Positions 1-9,458 of a stretch of 64,000 nt of DNA are shown one piece after another; position 1 is the stretch's first letter, and every line of letters starts with the position of its first letter. The translations under genes were made by a program, and so were the position numbers. The stretch is from positions 124,001 to 188,000 of the forward strand of contig OZ241874.1 in NCBI GenBank assembly GCA_965203305.1, read 5' to 3'. Origin of the DNA: Bin80 sp965203305. Lineage in GTDB: Bacteria > Bacteroidota > Rhodothermia > Rhodothermales > Bin80. The notes under the pieces are model-generated. The model did no database searches, was not told where the DNA came from, and was given only the letters and a program-made list of their open reading frames with translations.

Positions 1-59
1 CCTGTAAGCACTCTCAGAGCGATATTTCTCTGTCATCCGGAATTTTTACCAAGAAGCTC
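1..59 (+). repeat. MITE family 1, partial copy at left edge
   Basis: This is the right part of a ~100-bp dispersed element, cut by the window edge. It shares the core CAGAGCGATATTTCT and an outer end resembling TTTTTGCAAGAGGCTC with the copies near 29160, 34440 (inverted) and 61750. The terminal bases are degenerate here (accaagaagctcc). The element contains no gene. Confidence 0.55.
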
Positions 60-194
60 CACATATCTGCCCTCTACATTGGAATGGTTTCCCCCGCAAC
101 TCCCAAAAGAACGCCCGTCCTGTATGTTCTAAATACTACGGCGTATGGTCTTCCCCTGTCACAACATTCTTTATCTGTCAATCCTGATTTTCAG

Positions 195-3149
195 ATGAAA
201 ACCAGAAAACTGTTCCCGTCTCTTTTGCTTGCCTTGTGCTTCCTTATACCGATACATGTGGTCACAGCCCAGAAACTGACACCCCAATTCAAGCCCCGGG
301 TTGTCGTGGTGCAATTTGAGGAAGGAACAGTGATTGGGGAGGGAGCAGCAAAGACAAATCTCACCAGGTTTGATCATACGGGGGTGAAATATGATGTGCA
401 CAGGATGGAGCGGGTGTTTCCGTTTCTGGATTCTGTGAATCCAACTCCGAGAATTGCCCAAAACCTTGCCGCCCTTCGTCACACATATTATGTTCACTAT
501 GGGGCTGCGGCAGATCCAGAACAGGTTTCCAGGGAGCTTGCCTTGAGCGCGGGTGTGGTGTATGCCGAGCCTGTGCTGGTTCATCGTCCCCATGGATTAT
601 CTGTGATGCAGATGGATCCAAATGATGCCAGATATCAGGAGCAGACATACCTGAGGCACATACGTTTGCCAGAGGCATGGGATATTGCCAAATCTGGAGA
701 CGCGTCCAGCCCGGTTGTGATCGCGGTAGTAGACGGCGGGGCACACTGGCGGCATGAGGATCTGTTGGCCAATGTATGGACCAATAAAGGCGAAATCCCG
801 GGCAACGGGATTGATGATGACGGGAACGGGGTGATTGATGATGTGCACGGGGCAAATTTCGGGAGCAAGGATCCCGCGAACAATGATCCGACAGCACGAG
901 CGGAGGACATCCACGGCACGGCAACCTCCAGCGTTGCAGGAGCTGTTACCAATAATGCAACCGGAATTGCTGGTGCCGCCTGGAATGCCAAGCTCATGCA
1001 TATCAGTGTGTATTGTGGGGAGGAGGAGGGGTGGTGCAATGTCTACAAGGCCATCATGTATGCAGCTGCGAACGGTGCTGATATTATCAACGTAAGTGGA
1101 GGAGAACTTGCTGGAGACAGGGAGCTCCGCATGATCACCCAATCCCTGGATCTCGCGACGGATATGGGATCCCTCGTTATTGCATCCGCAGGCAACGACG
1201 ATGCAAACGCAGATGTGGGACTGGCATATCCCCAAGCACATCCTCGTGTCCTTTCGGTGGGCGCGACGGAGAAAAACACACGGAAACGAGCCACTTTTTC
1301 GCAGTACGGCAAGACCGTGGATGTGTTTGCGCCAGGGGTAGATGTTACTGTAGCAGCCCCCAATAATAAGTATATCACATGGTCTGGCACTTCATTTTCT
1401 GCCCCGCTGGTCAGTGGTATTGCAGCTTTGATCAAGACTCGATACCCCGAAATATCACCGGATTCACTCCGGGAGCAGTTGCGGCTGTCAAGTGAAAATA
1501 TGGATGCAGAAAATCCGTCATATGCGGGATACTTGGGGAATGGATTCGTAAATGCCAAAGCCAGTTTGCAGCCGCCTACCCTTCCGGCTGTCCGCGTGAA
1601 ACGCTGGTCATGGACGGATGATGACGGAGACCGTGAGATTGACCCGGGGGATCAGGTTACGATCAACGCTACCATGATCAATTACCTGGCGGATGCCCAG
1701 CAGTTGGTGGTAGAATTGGCGGAAGCCGAATCCTATCCGTATATCACACTGGTAGAGGCAGGGCAATCCGTCGGGGTTCTGGGGGGCGGAGATTCTGCAA
1801 AAGTGACATTCAAGTTTTCGGTGAGTACAGATGTACCTCCGAGTCGTGAAGCAAGATTCTATGTTCGTATTCGTGATGGCAAGTTTACGGATGTAGCGGA
1901 TGTACTCCTGTTTTTCGGAATCAACCAGCGAATTGACCTTCTGTACACGGCATTCAAAGCCTTGTATCTGTCTACAGGCGGGGACAACTGGAGCAATAAC
2001 TCAGGATGGGATGTCACCGTTTTGCCCACCGTAGAGCAAATGGCAGGCTGGTATGGAGTGATTGCCCATCGGGGTCAAGTAAACGAGCTGAAACTGCCGG
2101 AAAACAACCTGAATGGATCCATTCCCCCAGAATTGGGGCAAGCGCACGGAATATCTGTTCTGGACCTGTCAGGAAATTCGATTACGGGCCCCATCCCCGC
2201 GGAATTGGGCCAGCTTTCAGAATTGAAACTTCTTGATCTGAAGAGGAATTCTCTCAGTGGGAAGGTTCCCTCGGAGCTGCGGCAACTCTCAAACCTGGAG
2301 GACCTGGATCTGGCAGAAAACTCTCTCCGTGGATCCATTCCCCCAGAACTGGGAGAACTCTCAAACCTGCTACGGATGGGACTCTCGGACAATTCCCTCA
2401 GTGGACAGATTCCCGCAGAATTAGGGCAACTCTCAAACCTGAAGGACCTGGATCTGGCAGAGAATTCTCTCAGCGGATCCATCCCTCCAGAGCTGGGAGA
2501 ACTCTCGAACCTGTTGGGAATGGGACTCTCGAACAATTCCCTCGGCGGACAGATTCCCGCAAAATTGGGACAACTCTCAAAACTGGAACACCTGGATTTG
2601 TCAGGCAATTCTCTGACGGGGCCTGTTCCCCCGAAACTTGGACAGCTTTCGGAGCTGGCTCTCCTGGATTTGTCAGGCAATTCTCTGACAGGGACGATCC
2701 CAAGGAGCTTTTTAGGCCTGAAAAACCTTGTTTCATTCTACTTCGGGGGACAGGATCTGTGTATTCCAAAGGATGATGAATTTCAGACATGGCTGAAATC
2801 CATGTTTGATAGCGATGGTCCTACATGTGGAGTTTCCACCGCCATCTCTGCGGAGTACGGAGCCTTGCCCGAGACCTTTACAGTTCTTGGCAACTATCCG
2901 AATCCTTTTCGGGAAACCACTCGCCTGACGTTTGATCTTCCGTGGCAGGCGCGTGTGCATGTAGAAGTGACCGATGTGATTGGGAGACATATCTTAACCG
3001 TTCCAAGCCATACTGTGGAAGCCGGATGGGGGAAAAGTATTGAGTTGAACGGCGGCTCTCTTCCTGCGGGACTGTATCTGTATCGTTTGATTGCTGACTC
3101 CCCTGCAGAGCAATCCGTACAGACCGGACATTTCGTGCGAGTCCGGTAA
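195..3149 (+). CDS. Secreted S8 (subtilisin-like) serine protease with leucine-rich repeats and type IX secretion C-terminal domain
   Basis: Exported endopeptidase of 984 residues. The ATG at 195 is chosen because it opens a clear signal peptide (MKTRK, hydrophobic LLLALCFLI, then ...VTAQ); the frame is open upstream to 84 but that part is not signal-like. The S8 triad is visible: Asp180 in AVVDGG, His240 in DIHGTA, Ser400 in SGTSFSAP. A beta-sandwich-like stretch follows, then about ten plant-type leucine-rich repeats (roughly 625-870, LxxLDLxxNxLxGxIPxxLGxL). The end is a type IX sorting domain starting at NYPNPF (about residue 900). Known family biology implies export by Sec and then PorSS to the surface or medium. 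The LRRs probably bind protein or glycan partners (inference). No neighbour shares its strand closely. Confidence 0.9.
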   Translation: MKTRKLFPSLLLALCFLIPIHVVTAQKLTPQFKPRVVVVQFEEGTVIGEGAAKTNLTRFDHTGVKYDVHRMERVFPFLDSVNPTPRIAQNLAALRHTYYVHYGAAADPEQVSRELALSAGVVYAEPVLVHRPHGLSVMQMDPNDARYQEQTYLRHIRLPEAWDIAKSGDASSPVVIAVVDGGAHWRHEDLLANVWTNKGEIPGNGIDDDGNGVIDDVHGANFGSKDPANNDPTARAEDIHGTATSSVAGAVTNNATGIAGAAWNAKLMHISVYCGEEEGWCNVYKAIMYAAANGADIINVSGGELAGDRELRMITQSLDLATDMGSLVIASAGNDDANADVGLAYPQAHPRVLSVGATEKNTRKRATFSQYGKTVDVFAPGVDVTVAAPNNKYITWSGTSFSAPLVSGIAALIKTRYPEISPDSLREQLRLSSENMDAENPSYAGYLGNGFVNAKASLQPPTLPAVRVKRWSWTDDDGDREIDPGDQVTINATMINYLADAQQLVVELAEAESYPYITLVEAGQSVGVLGGGDSAKVTFKFSVSTDVPPSREARFYVRIRDGKFTDVADVLLFFGINQRIDLLYTAFKALYLSTGGDNWSNNSGWDVTVLPTVEQMAGWYGVIAHRGQVNELKLPENNLNGSIPPELGQAHGISVLDLSGNSITGPIPAELGQLSELKLLDLKRNSLSGKVPSELRQLSNLEDLDLAENSLRGSIPPELGELSNLLRMGLSDNSLSGQIPAELGQLSNLKDLDLAENSLSGSIPPELGELSNLLGMGLSNNSLGGQIPAKLGQLSKLEHLDLSGNSLTGPVPPKLGQLSELALLDLSGNSLTGTIPRSFLGLKNLVSFYFGGQDLCIPKDDEFQTWLKSMFDSDGPTCGVSTAISAEYGALPETFTVLGNYPNPFRETTRLTFDLPWQARVHVEVTDVIGRHILTVPSHTVEAGWGKSIELNGGSLPAGLYLYRLIADSPAEQSVQTGHFVRVR
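2283..2570 (+). repeat. Two tandem 144-bp units inside the LRR region
   Basis: The unit starting with caactctcaaacctg at 2283 recurs at 2427, and its first bases recur again at 2571, so the spacing is exactly 144 bp each time. Each unit encodes 48 residues, that is, two LRRs. Only a few substitutions separate the units, which suggests recent duplication and a substrate for recombination. Confidence 0.85.
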
Positions 3150-3487
3150 CCTGCAAACAGACCGGAAAGTCCCGTCTCAGCAAGATCCTGATACCGGTTC
3201 ACGGCGAGTGGAGGAATCTCGTACACTTCGCACGGAGCGGCAGTCTTGTGGCATCCGTCCGAACAGCCTCCATATAAGCTGTCAGGGGGGATACGTTGGT
3301 ATGGTGGATTTGTGCCTTCCTGAGTCCACTCTGTGACCGAGCGTGGTCGTGTTATCGGTCTGCGGGTTCTTCTGGCAGTCTGTTGCCTCTTCGTGATTCC
3401 ATGCCGGGGGTCTTTCCTGGAGGATAGAGTAGCTATATTGGAATGTGATCTTGGCTGGGGATGAATTCAGGAACAGTATTTATATGT
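3150..3487. other. Intergenic stretch, nothing recognised
   Basis: About 340 bp between the protease and the IS66 remnant. Short open frames exist on both strands, but none has a recognisable protein motif, a start context or a neighbour that would support it. Confidence 0.5.
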
Positions 3488-3953
3488 ATGTTGCATAAAA
3501 AAGAGATCCATGCCTTGCGCAAAGAAAACCGCACCCTCAAACAGGATCTTGCCTTCGTGAGAAGTCAGAAGTATTGACCGAAAAGCGAGCAGCATGACTC
3601 CAGCCAGCTTGAGATGTTTGCGGATCAGGTCTCTGCCGCCGTCTGGCACGAGGTGGAGAGAAAAGAGGGGCGGAAGAATACCAGAAAAACCGCGTCTATA
3701 TGGGGAAACAATCCTGGAGGGACGCAGGGCTGCCCGTAGAAACGGTCCGCATGAGGCCGCTGCCAATGCAGCCACGATCTACTCTCTGCTCGGGATTTGC
3801 CAACTCCATGAGATCAATCCACAGGACTGGCTGATGGAGATCCTGAAGAGCGTGGAAACCACGCCTGACGAAGAGCTCCACACGCTGCTGCCTTATCACT
3901 GGAAGGCGACCCGGCAGGAAAAGAAACAAGTGCCATTCGCCAAGGCAGCATAG
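3488..3953 (+). pseudogene. IS66-family transposase remnant (internal deletion, nonsense codon, frame change)
   Basis: From the ATG at 3488 the frame reads a coiled region (LHKKEIHALRKENRTLKQDL), a TGA, then PKSEQHDSSQLEMFADQ. This matches the N-terminal pattern of IS66 TnpC, a leucine-zipper-like helix followed by YGxxSEKxxxxQLxLF, with the Gly codon after KY changed to TGA. The reading then shifts frame. From about 3720 it matches the IS66 C-terminal domain: NAATIYSLLGICQLHEINP, DWLMEIL and a final LPYHW. The central DDE catalytic core (several hundred residues) is missing. This is a dead fragment, with no accessory tnpA/tnpB seen nearby. Confidence 0.75.
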
Positions 3954-4265
3954 CCTCCCCCGCTTCCCCGCGGGAACGAAACTGCCTCGTGGTTCCCGCC
4001 AGAAAAAGCAGGAGGCACCCGGCAGTCCGCAGACCCGCACAGAACATCTCTGCCTTCGGAACCCCGGATCCCCTCACAGAATGTGCCGCAGGAGGGCACC
4101 AGCACTAGACAGGGGCAAGACAGGGCTGTTCGGACGGTTACATTTGTTTCATGGAGTATTGAACCGGTGGTCATGCCTTGTTTGGAACAAAAAAAAGGGG
4201 GGGGGTAGACATGCTTCCGTTTTGGTGAAGTCAAACGTCAAAATATTAAATTTTCCTGTGTCGCA
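3954..4265. other. Intergenic region with an A8G9 homopolymer
   Basis: This is about 310 bp. It contains a short hairpin near 3970-4000 (CGGGAAC ... GTTCCCG) and an A8 run followed directly by nine G (4197-4205), about 60 bp before the start of the next gene. No reading frame through the G tract fuses to that gene at any tract length, so any effect would have to be on transcription or the mRNA leader. Confidence 0.5.
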
Positions 4266-7200
4266 ATGAATCTTAAACCTGCCTCTCGCCGAGAAATTAC
4301 ATTTTTGGGCATCGGGAGTATACTCTTGGTTGCATCTGTGATCGGTGCCTTGTTTGTTCTTCCAGAAATTTCTCAGTTGGATTCTGATCCAAGATCAGAA
4401 AAGTCAAAACATGTCAAGGATCCATATGGATACCCTGACAAATTCATCGAGTACTTTGAGGCGGCCGAAGGGCTAGATGTGGGATACAAGCCTTATCCGC
4501 ACGGACACAAGATACGGGAGTTTCAAAAAGCACTCCAGAAGAAGCGAAGCGGAGGCAGATCGGTTGATCTGGATTGGGTAGAGCGAGGTCCGGGGACTGT
4601 GGGGGGAAGGACTCGTGCGGTTGTCATGGACCCGACGGATCCACAGTCAAATACATGGTATGTCGCGTCTGTGGGAGGCGGGGTTTGGAAAGCTCGTCGT
4701 TTCATTGACGAGTTTGACCAGGAGAAGATTGAATGGACTCCGCTCACTGACCATCTGCCCAGTCTCGCTGCAACGGCACTGGACATGTCCCGCAATAACC
4801 CGGATGTCATGTATCTCGGAACCGGGGAGGGGTTCGGGAATATTGATGCCTCCGGGGGGCAGGGAATGTTCAAGACAACCGACAGAGGACAGACCTGGAC
4901 ACATTTGCCCAGGACATCCGTTGCCGGCAATGCGGACTGGCGGTACATTAACCGGTTGGCTGTGCACCCGGATAACCCGGATATTGTAGTGGTTGCTACG
5001 AATGAGGCCATTTTTCGCACCGAAGATGGAGGGCAAACATTTTTAAAAGTATATGATGCATCTGATCGGGTGCAGGATTTGCGAGCAAATCCGAATAATT
5101 TCAATATCCAGTTCGCTACGGTAAATAGTGTTGCAATTCTGCGCTCAACGGATGGAGGGAAAACCTGGAAAGAGTCGCTGGCTGCATTTCCGTACCCCCC
5201 GCTGCGTATTGAAATCGCAATTTCGCAGTCTGACCCGAATGTAATCTGGGCATCAGCTGAGGGTTCAGGTGGAGGCAGGGTTGTTGGCATTTTTAATGCA
5301 CAGCCCATAGCAGATCTCTATCGTTCCATAGATGGCGGGAATTCCTGGCGATTCATTGATCGCTCGGAGGATACGAATGTGGGACTTTCCGCTTTCCTGG
5401 GGAGCCAGGGATGGTACGACAATTCCATTCTGGTCCATCCATTTTCCCCGGATACTGTATACCTTGGCGGTATCATACGCTACAAAGCGTGGGTGGACGG
5501 AGATAGCGAAGCAACCCCCCTGTCTGTTGGTACAGTGAACCGCTTTAATAACACTGCAGATTTTATGGACTTTGTTGTGTTTACTGGGGGCAATGCGGCA
5601 GGGAGACGGCTTTCCCTGGGATTCCTGAACTCAGATGCAGCAGATGATGTGCAGGAGATAGAGATTGCGGATATGAGGTCTGTGGAAATCCGGTTTGGTC
5701 CAGGGCTCACGCAAAAAGCGCACCGGTTTACAGTGCCTCCGAATGGGGGAACAGCAAGCGATGGAGGCGCGGGGATCAATCTTCCCGAGTATGTATACGC
5801 GGATTACGTAGAGGTCCCCTTTCAGGTCTGGGATACGGATGCCAATCGCCAGTTGATGGTCTCCTTCCGGGATCAGGCGCGTGATGGGGGGTGGAGCCTG
5901 ATTGCCAGAAACACAGCTGGTCCCGGCGTGACACACAGTCGGGAGTATGTGCTTATTTCCAAATATGTGTACAAGGATTCCGCTCCACATCCTGATCTGG
6001 CTGCAAATGGGGGACTCCGAAAAGGTCTGATGTATTTTTTCTGGCCGATCCTGAACGAGGATGACGAAGCTACCGAGTGGAATCCCAATGCTCCCTCTCC
6101 CGGAGTCGTAGACATTGATTTTACCAGTGTGGAAATTTTGAAAGAGCAGTACGATATGGAAACTTGGGAAAATGGCAATGTGCATGTTGACCATCATGCT
6201 CTTGTCGCTGTCCCTGCTGGCAATAACGAATTTCATATCCTGAATGGAAACGATGGCGGCTTTGCCTATTCGCGTGACGGTGGGGAAACCTGGCGGGAGG
6301 GAGATGCATCTGCGGGCTATAATACATCCCAGTTTTATGATGCCACCAAGCGGCCTGGCTTTGAGATGTATCTCGGGGGTATGCAGGACAATGGAACCTG
6401 GGCCTCGTACAATAAGGCAAACAACAGACGGGGCTGGCGGGATATGCTGGGAGGGGACGGATTTGATGTCATATGGAACAGTGCGGACTCGCTTATGGGT
6501 TCCATTCAGGGGAATAATATTCGGAGGTCACTTAACGGGGGAACCAGCTGGAGTGTAGCCGGAAATATTGGTGACTGGTCTGGACAGTTCCTGACCTCGC
6601 TTGCATGGACACCAAAGTCGGGCAGAATTGTCTTCTCCCTGTCCCCGGCGGCTGGACCGCTTCGTTCGACGGATTTCGGGAACTCATGGCATGTAATTCA
6701 TCGCGGCTGGCAGTCTGTTTCCGGATACAGTGGTAAAGTAAGGCTCTCTTTGGCAGACCCCCGGGTTCTCTGGGGGGGCTATAACATGCGAACCCTCTAT
6801 GTATCCGAAAATGCTTTGAACCCGCTCCCGGGCGAGCGAGTATCTGACCCGGTGCGCATGCGCCGAGTGAGTGTCCCGGGTTGGGCCCCCACTTCCACCA
6901 TTACCGGCCTGGCAACCCATCCGTTTGCCCGTGCCACCGCCTATGTGATGTTTTCTGCTTCGTGTCTGCCCAAACTGGCAAGGACCGAAGATATGGGAAG
7001 GACCTGGGAGAACCTCTCGGGATTTGATGACGATCAGGATAATTGCGAAAGCAGCAATGGATTTCCCAATGCCAAGGTATGGGATCTGGAAGTCTTCCCG
7101 GACAAGCCGAAAATCATCTGGGCTGGTACCGACTTGGGGCTCTTTGAATCCCGTGATCACGGGGAAACCTGGGCCTATGCGGACAATGGGTTGCCGGCTG

Positions 7201-7592
7201 TGAGCATCTGGCGGCTTCGTATAATTGATGACGAAATCATACTGGCCACACATGGACGGGGAGTCTGGACCCTGAATATTGCGGAAGTACAGACTGCGTC
7301 CGAAGAGGAGGCATCGGAATTGCCGAACTCCTTTGAACTCCGCAAGAACTATCCCAATCCGTTCAATCCGACCACAAATATTTCCTTCAGGGTGGCAGAG
7401 AACAGCCATGTTCGGGTCACGGTCTTTGATGTGCTGGGGCGTAAAGTAGCGACGCTTGCGGATCAGCAATACACAAGAGGAACCCATCAGGTACAGTGGA
7501 ATGCCTCGTCAGCAAGCAGTGGACAGTACATCTACCGGATGGAGGCCAACGGAAAGGTGATTGGTGCAAAATCCATGATTCTGGTCAAGTAA
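4266..7592 (+). CDS. Secreted BNR/sortilin-like repeat protein with type IX secretion C-terminal domain
   Basis: This 1108-residue protein carries an N-terminal hydrophobic segment (about 12-33) that could be a signal peptide or anchor. It has several BNR/Asp-box motifs of the form S-x-D-G-G-x-T-W (STDGGKTW near 295, SIDGGNSW near 355, SRDGGETW near 669, plus weaker ones). These mark beta-propeller blades as in VPS10/sortilin-like and glycosidase-like WD40/YVTN proteins. Catalytic residues of a true sialidase are not evident, so a binding or scaffolding role is more likely (inference). The last ~85 residues are a type IX sorting domain (NYPNPFNP near 1028, ending SMILVK). The gene stands alone with a hairpin terminator after it. 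A G9 tract lies upstream. Confidence 0.85.
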   Translation: MNLKPASRREITFLGIGSILLVASVIGALFVLPEISQLDSDPRSEKSKHVKDPYGYPDKFIEYFEAAEGLDVGYKPYPHGHKIREFQKALQKKRSGGRSVDLDWVERGPGTVGGRTRAVVMDPTDPQSNTWYVASVGGGVWKARRFIDEFDQEKIEWTPLTDHLPSLAATALDMSRNNPDVMYLGTGEGFGNIDASGGQGMFKTTDRGQTWTHLPRTSVAGNADWRYINRLAVHPDNPDIVVVATNEAIFRTEDGGQTFLKVYDASDRVQDLRANPNNFNIQFATVNSVAILRSTDGGKTWKESLAAFPYPPLRIEIAISQSDPNVIWASAEGSGGGRVVGIFNAQPIADLYRSIDGGNSWRFIDRSEDTNVGLSAFLGSQGWYDNSILVHPFSPDTVYLGGIIRYKAWVDGDSEATPLSVGTVNRFNNTADFMDFVVFTGGNAAGRRLSLGFLNSDAADDVQEIEIADMRSVEIRFGPGLTQKAHRFTVPPNGGTASDGGAGINLPEYVYADYVEVPFQVWDTDANRQLMVSFRDQARDGGWSLIARNTAGPGVTHSREYVLISKYVYKDSAPHPDLAANGGLRKGLMYFFWPILNEDDEATEWNPNAPSPGVVDIDFTSVEILKEQYDMETWENGNVHVDHHALVAVPAGNNEFHILNGNDGGFAYSRDGGETWREGDASAGYNTSQFYDATKRPGFEMYLGGMQDNGTWASYNKANNRRGWRDMLGGDGFDVIWNSADSLMGSIQGNNIRRSLNGGTSWSVAGNIGDWSGQFLTSLAWTPKSGRIVFSLSPAAGPLRSTDFGNSWHVIHRGWQSVSGYSGKVRLSLADPRVLWGGYNMRTLYVSENALNPLPGERVSDPVRMRRVSVPGWAPTSTITGLATHPFARATAYVMFSASCLPKLARTEDMGRTWENLSGFDDDQDNCESSNGFPNAKVWDLEVFPDKPKIIWAGTDLGLFESRDHGETWAYADNGLPAVSIWRLRIIDDEIILATHGRGVWTLNIAEVQTASEEEASELPNSFELRKNYPNPFNPTTNISFRVAENSHVRVTVFDVLGRKVATLADQQYTRGTHQVQWNASSASSGQYIYRMEANGKVIGAKSMILVK

Positions 7593-7601
7593 AGGATTGA
7601 A

Positions 7602-7650
7602 CCCCTGTGGGCTATGTCTGGGCAGAGAAGTCCAGATATAGCTCACGGGG
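7602..7650 (+). terminator. Stem-loop after the BNR protein gene
   Basis: A left arm CCCCTGTGGGCTATGTCTGG pairs with CCAGATATAGCTCACGGGG across a ~10-base loop, with a few G-U pairs. It starts 9 bp after the stop codon. No clear T-run follows, so it is either a weak intrinsic terminator or an mRNA-end stabiliser. Confidence 0.6.
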
Positions 7651-7881
7651 GATCCCTGCCGTAGAACCGAGGTGTGTGGAACGGAATCTGCGACCATCCA
7701 TCAGGAATCCTTCAGAGGCGGGTAGGGCAGTATCAGGAAGGAGAGTGTTACCAGATCATCGGATTCTCCTGTATCTCTACGGTTTTAGGGAGTTGATGCG
7801 AACCCCTTGGGCACTTCTGCAGGCTCCTTCTCCCAGGCTGGAAATTCAATTCTCATCCGTATCCGTCTGAAATACCCCAAG

Positions 7882-8401
7882 TTAAGGAAACAGTTGTTCC
7901 TCCCGGGCTGTGCGAATGAACGCACGACACAGGTCAGCGAGTATGGAGAAGGTTGCCACTTCATCAACAACAAGAGGTATGATTGTGCCTTCGGAATCCT
8001 CGTCCCATTGAGCCACTTTGTAGAGCACGAAGGTTTCCTCCTCAGAGTAGCAGGCCTGATAGATGGTTGTTTGGGACTCAGGGTCGTACAGAATCACCTC
8101 GGCATGCTCAAAATCCTTGGAGGCAGCACCGAACACCTCGTCAAAATGACGAACAATAAAACTGGCTGCCTCCTCCGTGTCGCAGGAGTGTTCCAGTTCC
8201 TGAACAAGGGAGGTAACTCCCCGGTCTGTAATTCCGCAGGGGTGTGATCCTGCGGAAATATCTTAAATCTGGATTCACGTTCAAAGCCAGTCCGTGCATG
8301 GTTACCCATCGGCTGGTATGAATGCCCAAATGCACAGATTTTTCTTTCCGCTCCTTCTTCCCCCACCCATACCCCTGTTCGTCCCTGTACGTCTTGTGCA
8401 C
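7882..8401 (-). pseudogene. lipB: Decayed lipB (octanoyl-[ACP]:protein N-octanoyltransferase) fragment
   Basis: Pieces of the LipB C-terminal half occur in three frames on the minus strand: TYRDEQG / VWVGEEGAERKICAFG / IHTSRWVTMHGLALNVNPDL...RRITP / CGITDRGVTSL. Together they follow the family pattern GVWV..KIaaiGI..rrWvTmHGfALNv..DL..F..IvPCGI. At least three frameshifts separate them, one beside a G-rich run near 8356. The N-terminal half, with the RYHxGGQ region expected in LipB, is absent because the pseudouridine synthase gene begins there on the other strand. The last frame continues ~80 residues beyond the normal LipB end (to 7882) with no recognised domain. Homopolymer sequencing errors could mimic some shifts, but not the missing half. 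Confidence 0.75.
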
Positions 8402-8459
8402 CAGTTGGTCAGAGCATCGTTAATGGCTCTCGTCGTTTTTGCGTGAGAACTCCCTGGTT

Positions 8460-9131
8460 ATGTGGCTTTATGAAGACAATCACTTGCTGACGCTCAACAA
8501 GCCGGCAGGGGTACTCTCCCAAGCGGACAGTACGGAAAATCTGGATGTCGTGACACTGGCAAAAGCATACCTCAAAGAGAAGTACAGCAAGCCGGGCAAT
8601 GTGTATGTCGGACTGGTTCACCGACTGGACCGTCTCACATCAGGAGCAATGGTACTCGCACGAACATCAAAAGCCGCCTCCCGTCTATCCCAGGCATTTC
8701 GCGAGCGAAGTGTGACAAAGAAGTATCTTGCTCTTGTGGAAGGAGAGATGCAGGGAAACGGAACCATGGAAGACTATCTGACAAAAAAGTCAGAGCGGAG
8801 CCATGTGACACGGGAAGAGCAGAGCGGAAAATACGCAAGCCTGAAGTGGGCTTCTCTCTGGTCCAACAAAGTTTCCACTCTGGTGTCTGTGGAGTTGATC
8901 ACCGGTCGGGCGCACCAGATCCGATGTCAGTTCAGTGATCGGGGATTTCCCGTACTGGGGGACACTCGCTATGGATCTAGTCACTCATTTGGTGATCACG
9001 ATCAGATTGCCCTGCATTGCCAGTCCCTTTCCTTTAAACACCCTGTCCAGAAAATCCCATTCTGCGTTGAGACTGAGCTCCCCGATTCTTGGAAGTGCTT
9101 CCAGGAATCATCTGGAGTACATTTTCACTGA
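8460..9131 (+). CDS. RluA-family 23S rRNA/tRNA pseudouridine synthase
   Basis: A 223-residue enzyme that isomerises uridine to pseudouridine in structured RNA. The family signature HRLDRLTSG is present with the catalytic Asp57, and so is LITGRAHQIRCQF (the ...GRTHQIRvh motif) in the second half. No S4 domain is present, which fits the short RluA/TruC-like branch; the target uridine cannot be told from sequence. The ATG at 8460 (MWLYEDNHLL) places the conserved YEDNxLL motif at the usual N-terminal position; an upstream TTG at 8439 is an alternative. It runs divergently from the lipB remnant. Confidence 0.88.
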   Translation: MWLYEDNHLLTLNKPAGVLSQADSTENLDVVTLAKAYLKEKYSKPGNVYVGLVHRLDRLTSGAMVLARTSKAASRLSQAFRERSVTKKYLALVEGEMQGNGTMEDYLTKKSERSHVTREEQSGKYASLKWASLWSNKVSTLVSVELITGRAHQIRCQFSDRGFPVLGDTRYGSSHSFGDHDQIALHCQSLSFKHPVQKIPFCVETELPDSWKCFQESSGVHFH

Positions 9132-9458
9132 AATTCCAGATTGGATTTATCAGGATTATGGGAATTAAACACTAAACCGTTATCTTCCGAGACACGGGAT
9201 CGTTTCTTGAACTCAATATACGGGCTGCCATGTTGCAGGCTATGGGATGACACATCCGAAAGACAACTAGATTGACAATACTCTGGATAAAGATTCCCAC
9301 ATGGCATGTTCCACCATCAAGAGGTCTGAATCTGTCAGCTGTGTATATATCTGGAGATTTAGTGGAGTAACGCTTGCTGGCAAGATAGCGAGATGTAACC
9401 AGTACGCATTCGTTGCAACCATGGATGGAGCACACCACTCTTCTCAAAAATTTCCGAA
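9132..9458. other. Intergenic stretch, nothing recognised
   Basis: About 330 bp upstream of the restriction-modification gene. It is relatively AT-rich. No gene, hairpin or repeat shared with the rest of the window was seen; it presumably holds the promoter of the following gene. Confidence 0.45.

Noticed and set aside
84..194. Upstream extension of the S8 protease
   Set aside because: It would bury the signal peptide inside the protein; the ATG at 195 gives a normal one.
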